The translations under genes were made by a program, and so were the position numbers. DNA of 50,806 bases, from contig NZ_JANUCR010000007.1 in the NCBI RefSeq assembly GCF_024807655.1, forward strand, positions 1 to 50,806, written 5' to 3'. A model generated the notes under the pieces. The model was not told the origin of the DNA, did not search any database, and saw nothing but the letters and a program-made list of their open reading frames with translations. Each line of letters opens with the position of its first letter. Positions within the stretch are counted from its first letter, which is position 1. This document shows, one piece after another, positions 27,630 to 37,045 of the stretch. The stretch comes from Methanococcus voltae. Its GTDB lineage: Archaea > AGJL01 > Methanococci > Methanococcales > Methanococcaceae.

Positions 27630-29783
27630 ATGAAATTAAAATATGTTATAATACTTAGTCTCGTATTAATGTGTAGTTTAAACGTTATTTCTGCATATAA
27701 TGAAGATTGTCTCGTATGGGGTCAAAAATACGATTATATGGGAGACAATGATTATCCCGTATCATTAATTGTAAGTGATAATAATTCATATATCTTAGCT
27801 CATAATTCATATACGACACTAAATACATTACTCGTAAAATATGATAAAGACGGCAATTTACTATGGAATACTACTTATATGTCAAATCCGTCTCACGATA
27901 TCCCCAGGGGTATGTTAAAATATGGCGATTATATTTATGTTTCTGGAGATACATACAACAGTGTCAATAATTCAAAAGGTATAATGCTTTTAAAATATGA
28001 TTTAGACGGCAATTTAGTTTGGAATAGGTCATATAACAAATTTGAAAAAAATCAAGGTTTCTCAGGTTTCTCAACGTATGGCGATTATATTTATGTTATA
28101 GGTCAAAATGATAATGCCAGAGCAGATGGATTATTATTTCTTAAATATGATTTAGACGGCAATTTAGTTTTTAACAAGACTTATGATAACGAATCAAAAA
28201 GCGAAGGACTGGTTTCCTGTGGCGAATATAACAATGCATTTTATATCGTATATAATGAACAGGGGGATTCAAGTTCTAATTTTGGATTGGTAAAATATGA
28301 TTTAGACGGCAATTTACTTTGGAATAGGACGTACAATTATTCAAAGTATGACTGTGCAAAATGTCTTAAATTTTATGACAATGGTATTTATCTTATCGGG
28401 GAAGGTTATGCTACAAACTATGATACTGTAATCTTAAGATACGACATAGACGGCAATTTACTTTGGAATAAAACATATGATTATAAATCCATAGATAATG
28501 AACCTTTGCATACTGTAATGAGTAATGGTAAACTCTATATTTTGGGTTATGAGGATATTACCTCTCAAAATATACTAATATCCACTTTTGACTCAGATGG
28601 AAATTTACTATGGAATACAACCTACGATTATAGTGGTAGGTATGATGCAATAACCTCTGTATCGGCATATAATGATACGTTATATGTATTAGGTATCGGA
28701 ATCAATGAAAGTCAAGATATTATACTTTTAAAATATGATTCAAACGGAAATTTACTATGGGATAGGGCCTATGACTACCATGGAGAATATGATAGGGCAG
28801 TATCTATGGGCGTATACAATAATAATATTAACATAATAGGTTATGGGTATAATAGTTCTCAGAATACGATATTATTAAAATATGACGCAGACGGCAATTT
28901 ACTAAGTCATAATTCATATATGGTTGATTCATTAGATAATGAACCGAAAAGAATGGTAATACAAAACAATAATATATACGTATTGGGTCATATATGGAAC
29001 AATGACAATTATGATTTATATTTATTAAACTATATAAAAGATGAAATTGCACCAAATATTACAATAAACACGCCAAACGGAACTTTAAAAACAAACAATA
29101 TTGTAATAAACGTTAGTACAGATGATGGATTAGTCACATCTGGAATAAAAGAAGTAATTGCAAATGTAAACAATGAAAATATTACATTAAATAAAACAGG
29201 TAATTACTACACAGCATCTAAAACATTGAATGATGGAAATTATTTATTAAACATTACTGCAATAGACAATGCTAACAACAGTAATTCAACAAGTACAACA
29301 TTTACAATCGATACATACGTACCTTCATCAAATAGTCATCATAAAACGTTAGATGCTTCAGATTCAATTGAATCATCAAATATGAAGAGAACAGTTTCAG
29401 AATCAACAGTCGTTTACGGAAGTAATTTCGATAAACAGTTAGCTGAAGGTTTAAAAGAAAATATTTACCCAGATGACTATGAAATAACTGGGGATACTAT
29501 TATTGTAGGTGGACCAGTATCAAATAAAATAGCTGAGCAATATAATGATAGATTTGTAAAACCAGTTTCAAATAACTACCCTGGTGAAAATAGAGGTATT
29601 ATACAAATACTTAAAATACAAGATAATAGTGCTTCAGTAGTTCAAAGTTATAATGTAGTTTATATCGCTGGTTCCGATAGATTAGGAACTGAAGCTGCTT
29701 TGAAATACTTTGAAACACTTAAAGAATTACCTACAGAACCTATTATCGTAGAATGGACTTCCGAAGGGCCAGTTTTAGTTTAA
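27630..29783 (+). CDS. Secreted beta-propeller-repeat surface protein 1
   Basis: 717 residues from the ATG at 27630 (GAGGT upstream; the in-frame TTG at 27618 overlaps the RBS). A signal peptide (about 1-22) leads to roughly ten repeats of 40-50 residues with the theme LLKYDxDGNLLWNxTYDY, like SBBP beta-propeller repeats. One Ig-like domain follows (about 467-560), with IKEVIANVNNENITLNK. The C-terminal domain (about 567-717) has VVYGSN, IIVGGPVSNKIAEQYND, GENRGIIQIL and VVYIAGSDRLGTEAAL, resembling methanococcal S-layer C-terminal or CWB2-like domains. There is no C-terminal membrane segment. Many NxT/NxS sites suggest glycosylation. Likely S-layer associated; ligand unknown. Confidence 0.85.
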   Translation: MKLKYVIILSLVLMCSLNVISAYNEDCLVWGQKYDYMGDNDYPVSLIVSDNNSYILAHNSYTTLNTLLVKYDKDGNLLWNTTYMSNPSHDIPRGMLKYGDYIYVSGDTYNSVNNSKGIMLLKYDLDGNLVWNRSYNKFEKNQGFSGFSTYGDYIYVIGQNDNARADGLLFLKYDLDGNLVFNKTYDNESKSEGLVSCGEYNNAFYIVYNEQGDSSSNFGLVKYDLDGNLLWNRTYNYSKYDCAKCLKFYDNGIYLIGEGYATNYDTVILRYDIDGNLLWNKTYDYKSIDNEPLHTVMSNGKLYILGYEDITSQNILISTFDSDGNLLWNTTYDYSGRYDAITSVSAYNDTLYVLGIGINESQDIILLKYDSNGNLLWDRAYDYHGEYDRAVSMGVYNNNINIIGYGYNSSQNTILLKYDADGNLLSHNSYMVDSLDNEPKRMVIQNNNIYVLGHIWNNDNYDLYLLNYIKDEIAPNITINTPNGTLKTNNIVINVSTDDGLVTSGIKEVIANVNNENITLNKTGNYYTASKTLNDGNYLLNITAIDNANNSNSTSTTFTIDTYVPSSNSHHKTLDASDSIESSNMKRTVSESTVVYGSNFDKQLAEGLKENIYPDDYEITGDTIIVGGPVSNKIAEQYNDRFVKPVSNNYPGENRGIIQILKIQDNSASVVQSYNVVYIAGSDRLGTEAALKYFETLKELPTEPIIVEWTSEGPVLV
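27993..28316 (+). repeat. Exact 24-bp repeats at 150-bp spacing inside surface protein 1
   Basis: The same 24 bases, coding for KYDLDGNL, begin at 27993, 28143 and 28293, exactly 150 bases apart. Further diverged copies follow. The protein grew by duplication of 50-codon propeller units. Confidence 0.85.
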
Positions 29784-29840
29784 TACTCCCTTCCCTTTTT
29801 TGATGAAACCTTTCAGGTTTCATTTACTCTTTTGTTTATT
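29142..29840 (+). repeat. Inverted repeat arm A (Ig-like module, C-terminal domain, terminator)
   Basis: About 699 bases nearly identical to the reverse complement of 30212-30910. By eye I count about eight mismatches. The arm covers the last Ig-like module and C-terminal domain of surface protein 1, the stop codon and the hairpin/T-tract. The part from 29337, extended to 29851, also matches 48824-49338. Confidence 0.93.
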
Positions 29841-29850
29841 TGTTTATTTT
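29803..29850 (+). terminator. Hairpin plus T-tract terminator, cassette copy A
   Basis: ATGAAACCT-TTC-AGGTTTCAT (29803-29823) is a perfect 9-bp stem with a three-base loop, followed by TTACTCTTTTGTTTATTTG. It sits 20 bases after the stop codon. The form is like a bacterial intrinsic terminator, which is unusual beside the plain U-tracts elsewhere here. Confidence 0.7.
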
Positions 29851-30211
29851 ACAGTGAAATAGAATTTAACCTATATTTTTTAAATATTCATCTTTTTTTT
29901 TGAAAATACTAATTTTTATCGATAAATTTGCCGTATTTTTTGTTTTTTAAGAGTTCATAAATTTTAAGTACTGCTTTTTTATAATTTTTCTTAAATTCCA
30001 ATAGTGTTATTTATTCTAAAATTTCGATTAAAAATAAAGACAGGTATATTTAAAAAAATAATTTACAAATATTTAATTATAATTTGAGGTTATTATATGA
30101 TGTAAAAATATGTTTAGGGTACATCTACTAAAATTTTTAAATAATCTATGCCTTCTTTTTATATATTACGTAATTCCGAGTAAACATCGTTTTAAACTAT
30201 ATTAAAAAAGT

Positions 30212-30910
30212 AATAAACAAAAGAGTAAATGAAACCTGAAAGGTTTCATCAAAAAAGGGAAGGGAGTATTAAACTAAAACTGGCCCTTCGGAAGTCCATT
30301 CTACGATAATAGGTTCTGTAGGTAATTCTTCAAGTGTTTCAAAGTATTTCAAAGCAGCTTCAGTTCCTAATCTATCGGAACCAGCGATATAAACTACATT
30401 ATAACTTTGAACTACTGAAGCACTATTATCTTGTATTTTAAGTATTTGTATAATACCTCTATTTTCACCAGGATTCTCATTTGAAACTGGTTTTACAAAT
30501 CTATCATTATATTGCTCAGCTATTTTATTTGATACTGGTCCACCTACAATAATAGTATCCCCAGTTACTTCATAGTCATCTGGGTAAATATTTTCTTTTA
30601 AACCTTCAGCTAACTGTTTATCGAAATTACTTCCGTAAACGACTGTTGATTCTGAAACTGTTCTCTTCATATCTGATGATTCAATTGAATCTGAAGCATC
30701 TAACGTTTTATGATGACTATTTGATGAAGGTACGTATGTATCGATTGTAAATGTTGTACTTGTTGAATTACTGTTGTTAGCATTGTCTATTGCAGTAATG
30801 TTTAATAAATAATTTCCATCATTCAATGTTTTAGATGCTGTGTAGTAATTACCTGTTTTATTTAATGTAATATTTTCATTGTTTACATTTGCAATAACTT
30901 CTTTTATTCC
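30212..30910 (-). repeat. Inverted repeat arm B
   Basis: Minus-strand partner of 29142-29840. It encodes the last Ig-like module and C-terminal domain of surface protein 2, with stop and terminator. Differences from arm A are few. At one block of four changes it reads SNENP like the third copy, whereas arm A reads SNNYP. Confidence 0.93.
30229..30249 (-). terminator. Hairpin terminator, cassette copy B
   Basis: The same 9-bp stem and three-base loop as copy A, here on the minus strand, about 20 bases after the stop of surface protein 2. It is followed on that strand by TTACTCTTTTGTTTATT. Confidence 0.7.
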
Positions 30911-33745
30911 ACTTATGTTATCTGAAGCCATAACATTTATTGTAAAATCATTATTTCGTATGGTGCCTTGTGGGGTATTTATTAGAACTTGATAAGGTTT
31001 ATTCGTATCCACAGTAAATGTCTTAATACTCGAAACCTCTTTATTCCCTAATGTATCATTTGCGTATACTTTTAAAGTGTAGTTTCCGTCATTCAATGTT
31101 TTAGATGCTGTGTAGTAATTACCTGCTTTATTTAATGTAATATTTTCATTGTTTATATTTACAATTACTTTATCAACCATTGTTGAATCAATAACCGTTG
31201 CATTTATTGTTATATTACTAATATTGTAGATTTTAGATGACGGCGTAGTTATGTTGATACTTGGAGCAGTTGTATCCACTTTAAAGTTTACAGTACTTAT
31301 TTTGTAATTTCCAGCTAAATCGTATGCTTTTATTGCATAACTATAATTTCCAGTTGACAATGTTATAGGTGAGGTACTGTATGTGTTTCCACTTATATTT
31401 GTCATTGCGTAGTTAGTTCCGTTTAATTTAACGCTTACGTTTTTAATACCTAAATTATCATTAATTGTTGCATTTATTGTAAATCCGGTGTTTACTGTTG
31501 AATTATTAACTGGTTTTAAGTTTGTAATTGTTGGTTTAGTCGTATCTATTGTAATTGTAGTAGGTTTTGTAATTTGAGTATTCCCTAATGTATTAACTGC
31601 ATATACTGTTATATTATATTTATTTTCACCTAAAATTCCCGTAGTTCCTACATATTCATTATTATCTTTTATTAATGTAATGTTTTTATCTACAGAGTCT
31701 GATTTAATGTTTGCTATTGCTGAAGTGACATTTGAATCTGCTGTAACATTTAATGAAATATTGGATATGTTGAATATTGAATTATTTGTGGGTTTTACAA
31801 TTTCAATAGCAGGTTTGGTATCATCTACTGTGAAAGTAGATTCATTCGTATAGCTATTATTGTATAAATCAGTTGCAGTTATTTTTAATGTATAATTCCC
31901 CTTAGATAAATCCTTAAGCAATTTAGTGTATAAATTTTCATTATTTAAATCTTCAGTTAAATTAAATCTTTGTGTATTTGTTTCATTCGATAATGAAACG
32001 TTTATGATTGATTTTTCATTAACTAATACTTGTAAATTTGTTGAAACACCTATGGTTGAATTTTTCGCAGGTGTTATTGTTATTATTTTTGGAGCAGTTG
32101 TATCAACTTTAAATGTAGTTTCAGTTGTATTTACATTTGAAAGATTGTCTTTTGAATATATTTTTAAAGTATATGTTCCATCTGATAATGCTGTAGCATT
32201 ATATGTATAATAACTGTTATTTTTATTCATTGAATGGTTAGTATCATTTATAGTAGCAATTACTTCTTTTACCCCACTCATATCTGTGGTAGTGACGTTT
32301 ATTAAGATATTACTGATATTGTATGTTTTGTCTTTTATAGGACTGTTTATTATTATATTAGGTCCTTTTGTATCGAGTGCTTTTGGTAAATAATCGATAT
32401 TGTTTAAGCTCATTTGATATGGACTATCACAGAAACCGTCCTCATTATCGTCAGTAGCAGTTTCAGACCATCCTGTCCCGGTTGGAGTAAACCAGAAGTT
32501 ACCTCCACCGTTTTCCTTAGATGTATTCCAATAGCCTTTAGAATTATCCGGGAATACATTATTAGTATTGTTAAATATATTGTTGTATAGACTGTTATTG
32601 TATGAATCCGATATATACATACCTCTATCATTATTTATGAATGTAGAGTTTATAATTGTGTTATTATATGACATATACATATTAATGCCGTATAACCTAT
32701 TTGAATTTGCGGTGATATTTGAAATTATGTTATTGAATGAATGACCAATTTGTAATCCTATACCTATATTTGATAAGTTTAGGTTTTCTACATTCATATT
32801 CGTACAATTTCCAATAATAACCTGTCCTGCATCAGTTGGTACAGTTCCTGTATTGGCATTTGCGTAATAGTAAATTGGTTTACCATTTATAGTATTGTCT
32901 TTTATTAGTTGTGAACTCCAATATTGTATTAAAGAATTACCAGATACTAAAATACCTGTCGAAGTTAAGACGTTATTTTCAACAGTGTTATTTTTAGAGT
33001 TAGATACATAGATACCTGCAACACTTGTTGAATTTACAGTATTATCAAATATCCTGTTATCATCTGAGTCAAATGACATAATACCTGCATAACTGTTTGA
33101 ATTTACAGTATTGTTATATATTGAGTTATTATCTGAACGTTCTACATAGATACCATCACTGGCTAAATTTACAGTATTATTTAGTATTTTGATATTATCC
33201 GAATATTTCACGTAAATATTATATTGATTATTATTTGATGCATTATTGGTTACAATATTGTTATCGTCTGAATAATATGCGCAAATCCCCAAATTTTTAT
33301 TTGAATTTACAGTATTATTTGTAATATTGTTATTATTTGAATAATATACGTAAATCCCATAATTTTTATTTGAAGTTATATAACAATTTTTTATTAAACT
33401 GTTGCTAACGCCATTTAAATAAATACCATTATCAGTGAAATTTTTTATATGGATGTCTTTTATAACAACGTTAGAGTAACCATTATTAACAACGATACCT
33501 GTTGTACCTTGATTACTTCCATCTATTGTATATCCGTTTCCCTCGATTATTACATCGATAGAATCAATCTTTATAGCGTTTCCTGATGTAATAGTTAAAT
33601 TATCTGATAAATAATAAGTTCCCGGAGTTGTAATATTTATGGGACCTGTTATTTGTGTGTCAGCGTAAGCTGAATTAATTGCCAACAGAGAAATTAATAA
33701 CATTAAAAATGTTAAAATCCCTGTTTTATTATTTATAGTTCTCAT
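30269..33745 (-). CDS. Secreted NosD-like beta-helix protein with Ig-like repeats, surface protein 2
   Basis: 1158 residues from the ATG at 33745; GAGG lies upstream and overlaps the codon after an alternative ATG at 33757. A signal peptide ends near AYA-DTQ. A parallel beta-helix of NosD type (about 30-400) has many NNxITNNTVNSN rungs and ends with GGGNFWFTPTGTGW and DYLPKALDTKGP. About seven or eight Ig-like repeats follow, with TIDTTKPTI-type joints and NENITLNKxGNYYTASKTLNDGNY. The C-terminal domain is nearly identical to that of surface proteins 1 and 3. There is no terminal membrane segment. Probably a glycosylated S-layer-associated stalk; ligand unknown. It converges on surface protein 1. 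Confidence 0.86.
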   Translation of the reverse strand: MRTINNKTGILTFLMLLISLLAINSAYADTQITGPINITTPGTYYLSDNLTITSGNAIKIDSIDVIIEGNGYTIDGSNQGTTGIVVNNGYSNVVIKDIHIKNFTDNGIYLNGVSNSLIKNCYITSNKNYGIYVYYSNNNNITNNTVNSNKNLGICAYYSDDNNIVTNNASNNNQYNIYVKYSDNIKILNNTVNLASDGIYVERSDNNSIYNNTVNSNSYAGIMSFDSDDNRIFDNTVNSTSVAGIYVSNSKNNTVENNVLTSTGILVSGNSLIQYWSSQLIKDNTINGKPIYYYANANTGTVPTDAGQVIIGNCTNMNVENLNLSNIGIGLQIGHSFNNIISNITANSNRLYGINMYMSYNNTIINSTFINNDRGMYISDSYNNSLYNNIFNNTNNVFPDNSKGYWNTSKENGGGNFWFTPTGTGWSETATDDNEDGFCDSPYQMSLNNIDYLPKALDTKGPNIIINSPIKDKTYNISNILINVTTTDMSGVKEVIATINDTNHSMNKNNSYYTYNATALSDGTYTLKIYSKDNLSNVNTTETTFKVDTTAPKIITITPAKNSTIGVSTNLQVLVNEKSIINVSLSNETNTQRFNLTEDLNNENLYTKLLKDLSKGNYTLKITATDLYNNSYTNESTFTVDDTKPAIEIVKPTNNSIFNISNISLNVTADSNVTSAIANIKSDSVDKNITLIKDNNEYVGTTGILGENKYNITVYAVNTLGNTQITKPTTITIDTTKPTITNLKPVNNSTVNTGFTINATINDNLGIKNVSVKLNGTNYAMTNISGNTYSTSPITLSTGNYSYAIKAYDLAGNYKISTVNFKVDTTAPSINITTPSSKIYNISNITINATVIDSTMVDKVIVNINNENITLNKAGNYYTASKTLNDGNYTLKVYANDTLGNKEVSSIKTFTVDTNKPYQVLINTPQGTIRNNDFTINVMASDNISGIKEVIANVNNENITLNKTGNYYTASKTLNDGNYLLNITAIDNANNSNSTSTTFTIDTYVPSSNSHHKTLDASDSIESSDMKRTVSESTVVYGSNFDKQLAEGLKENIYPDDYEVTGDTIIVGGPVSNKIAEQYNDRFVKPVSNENPGENRGIIQILKIQDNSASVVQSYNVVYIAGSDRLGTEAALKYFETLEELPTEPIIVEWTSEGPVLV

Positions 33746-34194
33746 AATTTGCCTCATTTAATTATTAGTTTAAGAGTATTATTTGTTCAATTTATTTAGA
33801 ACATATTGTACTATATAATTATAAAATATTATATATTTTATAATTTAAAAAGATAATTTATGATTATGCGATAAATTTGAGTATAATTAAGCATATAAAA
33901 AGAAATATTTTAGACAATCATATAATGTCCTATACTACAATGAATATATACTTAGGGAGTATATAAACTTTTTTATATGGTTGGATACCTAATTAATAAA
34001 CTTATTACCTAATAATAAAACTTATAACTTATTTTTAATCATTTTTTGATAAATTATAATTTTTATTTTAGTATTATTTTAGTATATTTTGGTTTGTTAA
34101 TTGCGTACTTCACAGTCAAATTTTATTATTTTTTGCAATAATTATATAAATTAAGAATTCATATATGTAATTATAATTTACGATGTGAATACTC
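33746..34194. other. 449-base spacer, divergent promoters
   Basis: It holds the promoter side of surface protein 2. An inverted repeat ATATAC-TTAGGGA-GTATAT lies at 33946-33964, next to a TATA-like run. ATTATATAAATT near 34141-34152 is a likely TATA box for the small membrane-protein gene at 34195. No further gene was seen. Confidence 0.4.
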
Positions 34195-34368
34195 ATGTTA
34201 AAAAGGAAAAAATATTATGGCAATGACCCTATAAAAAAACTTATGAATGACCCGGAAAAAGCTGAAAAATATTACAAACTCGTGTTTTTCTTAAATATTT
34301 GGATGTGGTTTTCAGTATTTTTAGGTTCTTTAATATTTATATACTGGGCATATACGTCATTATCTTAA
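34195..34368 (+). CDS. Small single-span membrane protein (57 residues)
   Basis: ATG at 34195 opens a 57-residue frame. A charged N-terminal half (MLKRKKYYGNDPIKKLMNDP, then EKAEKYYK) precedes one strong membrane segment (about 31-53, rich in Phe and Trp). The composition is protein-like, a TATA box lies about 50 bases upstream, and a GTGAA-type RBS is weak. It lies 155 bases before an MrpF/Ehb-like gene on the same strand. Because adjacent small ehb genes occur in methanococci, it could be a hydrogenase subunit, but I do not recognise it. Confidence 0.55.
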   Translation: MLKRKKYYGNDPIKKLMNDPEKAEKYYKLVFFLNIWMWFSVFLGSLIFIYWAYTSLS

Positions 34369-34523
34369 ACATTAATAAAAAAGTTAATAAAAAAGTTAAT
34401 AATTTAGATAATATTGAAAAATTGAATATTTAATTATAAAAGTTCAAGTATATGTAATTTGTACAATAATAAATATAATTAAAGTTAGTAATAAAATTAC
34501 AGAACCTTAAAGAGTTGATTTAA

Positions 34524-34805
34524 ATGAATGAATATGTAATATACTTTACATTGTTTACTTTAATTATAGGGGCATTTTCCTCATTAAAGTTGTGCTTTCA
34601 TAAAAATACGTCAAATGTATTGATTGGCGAGGGATTACTAGCAATTATAGTGGCTACATTTTTAATAGTTGTCAATGAAATATATTACATAGGTTTTGCT
34701 CACTCTGTAGCGTTATTTTTGTTAATTTGTGGACCTGTGGGTACTTTAGCATTCTCAAAAACTATGATTAAAAATAATTCGAAAGTTGCATCAAAAGAAA
34801 ATTAA
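34524..34805 (+). CDS. MrpF/MnhF-like small membrane protein, possible Ehb subunit
   Basis: 93 residues with three membrane segments (about 5-25, 33-53 and 58-80) and the ending HSVALFLLICGPVGTLAFSKTM. This resembles the GxxGTxAFxK end of MrpF/MnhF cation antiporter subunits. Such small antiporter-like proteins are also built into energy-converting hydrogenases, whose ehb genes are scattered in methanococci. EhbB is a reasonable guess, since no Mrp cluster is visible. The RBS is weak (GTTGAT). Function by analogy only. Confidence 0.55.
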   Translation: MNEYVIYFTLFTLIIGAFSSLKLCFHKNTSNVLIGEGLLAIIVATFLIVVNEIYYIGFAHSVALFLLICGPVGTLAFSKTMIKNNSKVASKEN

Positions 34806-34887
34806 TATTATATATAAATACTCTATTTATTATTTAAATGAACTAAAATTAAAATGAATTAAGATACCATAGAATAATTTAAAATTA

Positions 34888-34931
34888 ATAAATATAAAAA
34901 TAAAATAAAATAAAATAATACGAAAATAGTA
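34888..34931 (-). terminator. U-rich tract after the SUMT gene
   Basis: The minus strand reads TATTATTTTATTTTATTTTATTTT right after the stop of the methyltransferase gene, fitting a U-tract terminator. Confidence 0.4.
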
Positions 34932-35675
34932 TTAGATATCCAAAACGTTGACAACATCGCCCACTACGATAATACCCGGAGCTTTTACATCACTTTTTTG
35001 AGCAATTTCAACAATTGTTCCAAGCGTTCCTTTAACCATTCTTTGATTATCTCGTGTACCATCCATTAAGATTGCAATAGGCGTATTTTCGTTTCTTCGA
35101 GGATTTTTTAACAATTTTTTAACGTGATTTTCCAAGTTTGATATTCCCATTAAAATAACAATTGTTTGAGCGTTTAAATCTTCCAATTTAACTTGCTTTT
35201 CGTTTTCGCTTTTATCTCCTGCTTCGTGTCCCGTTACAACAGTGAATGACGTTGCCACTTTGCGATGTGTTACAGGTATGTCAAATATTTCAGGTACTGA
35301 AATAGATGAAGTAATCCCCGGTATTATTTCATAGTTTATACCTTCTTTTTTTATTGCAAGGACTTCCTCACCGCCTCGACCAAATACAAAAGAGTCTCCA
35401 CCTTTTAACCTAACTACGAGCTTATTTTCTTTTGCTTTATCGATTATTATTTGATTAATTTCTTCCTGTTTGTGCGAATGTTTACCTTTTCTTTTTCCCA
35501 CATATATAAGTTCTGCATCTTTTGAGGCATTATTTTTTAAGATATTTTCGCCCACTAAATCATCGTAAACAATCACTTCTGCGTTTTTTATTGCATTAAT
35601 TCCTTTTAATGTTATTAATTCTTCATCTCCAGGTCCTGCACCGACCAATATTACTTTTGAATTGTTTTTTTCCAT
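34932..35675 (-). CDS. cobA: Uroporphyrinogen-III C-methyltransferase (SUMT)
   Basis: Uses SAM to methylate uroporphyrinogen III at C2 and C7, giving precorrin-2 for cobamide, siroheme and F430. The protein has VILVGAGPGDEELITLKG at the N-terminus, VVRLKGGDSFVFGRGGEE (about 87-104), IIPGITSSISVP and PVTHR, all SUMT signatures. A GTG at 35681 and ATGs at 35678 and 35675 are in frame. The ATG at 35675 has the best spacing from AGGTG (247 residues). It lies downstream of cofG on the same strand, 132 bases away, so a cofactor-synthesis unit is plausible. Confidence 0.95.
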   Translation of the reverse strand: MEKNNSKVILVGAGPGDEELITLKGINAIKNAEVIVYDDLVGENILKNNASKDAELIYVGKRKGKHSHKQEEINQIIIDKAKENKLVVRLKGGDSFVFGRGGEEVLAIKKEGINYEIIPGITSSISVPEIFDIPVTHRKVATSFTVVTGHEAGDKSENEKQVKLEDLNAQTIVILMGISNLENHVKKLLKNPRRNENTPIAILMDGTRDNQRMVKGTLGTIVEIAQKSDVKAPGIIVVGDVVNVLDI

Positions 35676-35807
35676 CATCACACCTTGACCCTATAATAAA
35701 AATATGAAATAATTTAGTATTAAATTATTTTTAATTTATCGTATTTTATTCTATTTATCATATATTAATTTTTACTTTTATTTTTATTTTTATCTTTATT
35801 TTTATCT

Positions 35808-36914
35808 TTATTTTTTACGTTTTATATCTTGAATTTTTTTAAATAACCTATCATCTAACCATTCATTATTAATGTATTTTTCATACACGGGCAACCTTTC
35901 AACTAATTTATAACCCAATTCTCTGCTAAACATTTCTAATTCTTCAATTTCTGGCCAAGGGGCTTCTGGATTAACAAAATCTTTAGTAATCGGTGAAACA
36001 CCGCCCCAATCGTCAATACCTGCGAGTAATAACAACTGTCCAGTTTCTTTGTTTAAATTTGGAGGGACTTGAACAGATATATCCTTTAAAATCATTCGAG
36101 ATAATATTATGGTCTTTAAAATTTCTATAGGGGTAGGTTCAGGGTAATTTTCCATAGGAATTCCTTTTTTAGCCCTAAAGTTTTGAATTATTACCTCTTG
36201 AATGTTTCCATATTTTTCATTTATCCGGTTAATCTCAAAAATTGAATTAATCAATTCTTCTTTAGTTTCTCCGATACCAATTAAAATGCCTGTTGTAAAT
36301 GGTATTTTTAATTTTCCTGCGTTTTCCATCATTTCGATACGTGTTTTAGGCAACTTTCCGATACTATCTTTATGTGCAATTGTTTTGCAAAGTCTACTAC
36401 TTGAATTTTCCAACATTAAACCCATAGAAGCGTTAACTTCCCTTAATGTTTTTAATTCTTCGTATGTAAGTATTCCACAGTTTGTGTGGGGTAATAAATC
36501 TGTATTATTTAAACACCATTCTTCAATATCGTATAAATACTCAATAATGTTGTTATAACCCATTTTATTTAATTCTTCCATTATTTTGGGGTTTTCGTCT
36601 ACATTTTCCCCAAAAGTGAAGAGAGCTTCGTGGCAGTTATATTTATCGGCTTCCCTAAGGGTTTCTTTCATCTGTTCTTTAGTTAAAAGGGTGTAATTCT
36701 CTTCTCTAAAGGTACAGTATCCGCAAATGTTCCTACACCAGGTACAAACAGGTATAAAAGCATTTTTTGAGTATGTAATTGTTTTACTATTACCCTTATT
36801 ACCCTTATTACCATTATTAGTATCATCTAATTTTGATAAATTTAATAAATTTTCTAAAATTTCGGTTGTAGATGTGGAATTTAGCAAATTTAAAGCATTT
36901 TCGTGGTTTATCAC
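35808..36914 (-). CDS. cofG: FO synthase subunit CofG (F420 biosynthesis)
   Basis: Radical SAM enzyme that with CofH makes the deazaflavin FO, chromophore of F420. The 368-residue protein has the cluster motif CRNICGYC (Cys60, Cys64, Cys67) and the CofG blocks [27 protein letters not shown] and [22 protein letters not shown]. The start codon is GTG at 36914 with GGTGAT four bases upstream. Residues about 32-44 ([13 protein letters not shown]) are a low-complexity insert coded by 9-base repeats. CofH is not in the window. Confidence 0.95.
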   Translation of the reverse strand: MINHENALNLLNSTSTTEILENLLNLSKLDDTNNGNKGNKGNSKTITYSKNAFIPVCTWCRNICGYCTFREENYTLLTKEQMKETLREADKYNCHEALFTFGENVDENPKIMEELNKMGYNNIIEYLYDIEEWCLNNTDLLPHTNCGILTYEELKTLREVNASMGLMLENSSSRLCKTIAHKDSIGKLPKTRIEMMENAGKLKIPFTTGILIGIGETKEELINSIFEINRINEKYGNIQEVIIQNFRAKKGIPMENYPEPTPIEILKTIILSRMILKDISVQVPPNLNKETGQLLLLAGIDDWGGVSPITKDFVNPEAPWPEIEELEMFSRELGYKLVERLPVYEKYINNEWLDDRLFKKIQDIKRKK

Positions 36915-37045
36915 AAAATCACCATAGTTTATTTTTAATTTATTAATTTTTTAATCTTTTATCTTTTTATCTTTTTATCTTTTAATTATTTTTAATAGAG
37001 GTTATATAAAGTAGTTTAATTTAATTCATTATTACTTAAAAAAGA

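Larger units (their letters stand above)
29784..30268. other. 485-base spacer between convergent surface-protein genes
   Basis: The ends are the two inverted terminator copies. The central 371 bases (29841-30211) are unique, AT-rich and without a recognisable gene. A TATA-like TTTTTATATATTACG near 30156-30170 is present but has no associated frame. Confidence 0.5.

Noticed and set aside
29142-30910. Insertion sequence or transposon explaining the inverted repeat
   Set aside because: No transposase frame, terminal repeats or target duplications were seen. The arms are the coding ends of surface genes and the spacer is only 371 bases.
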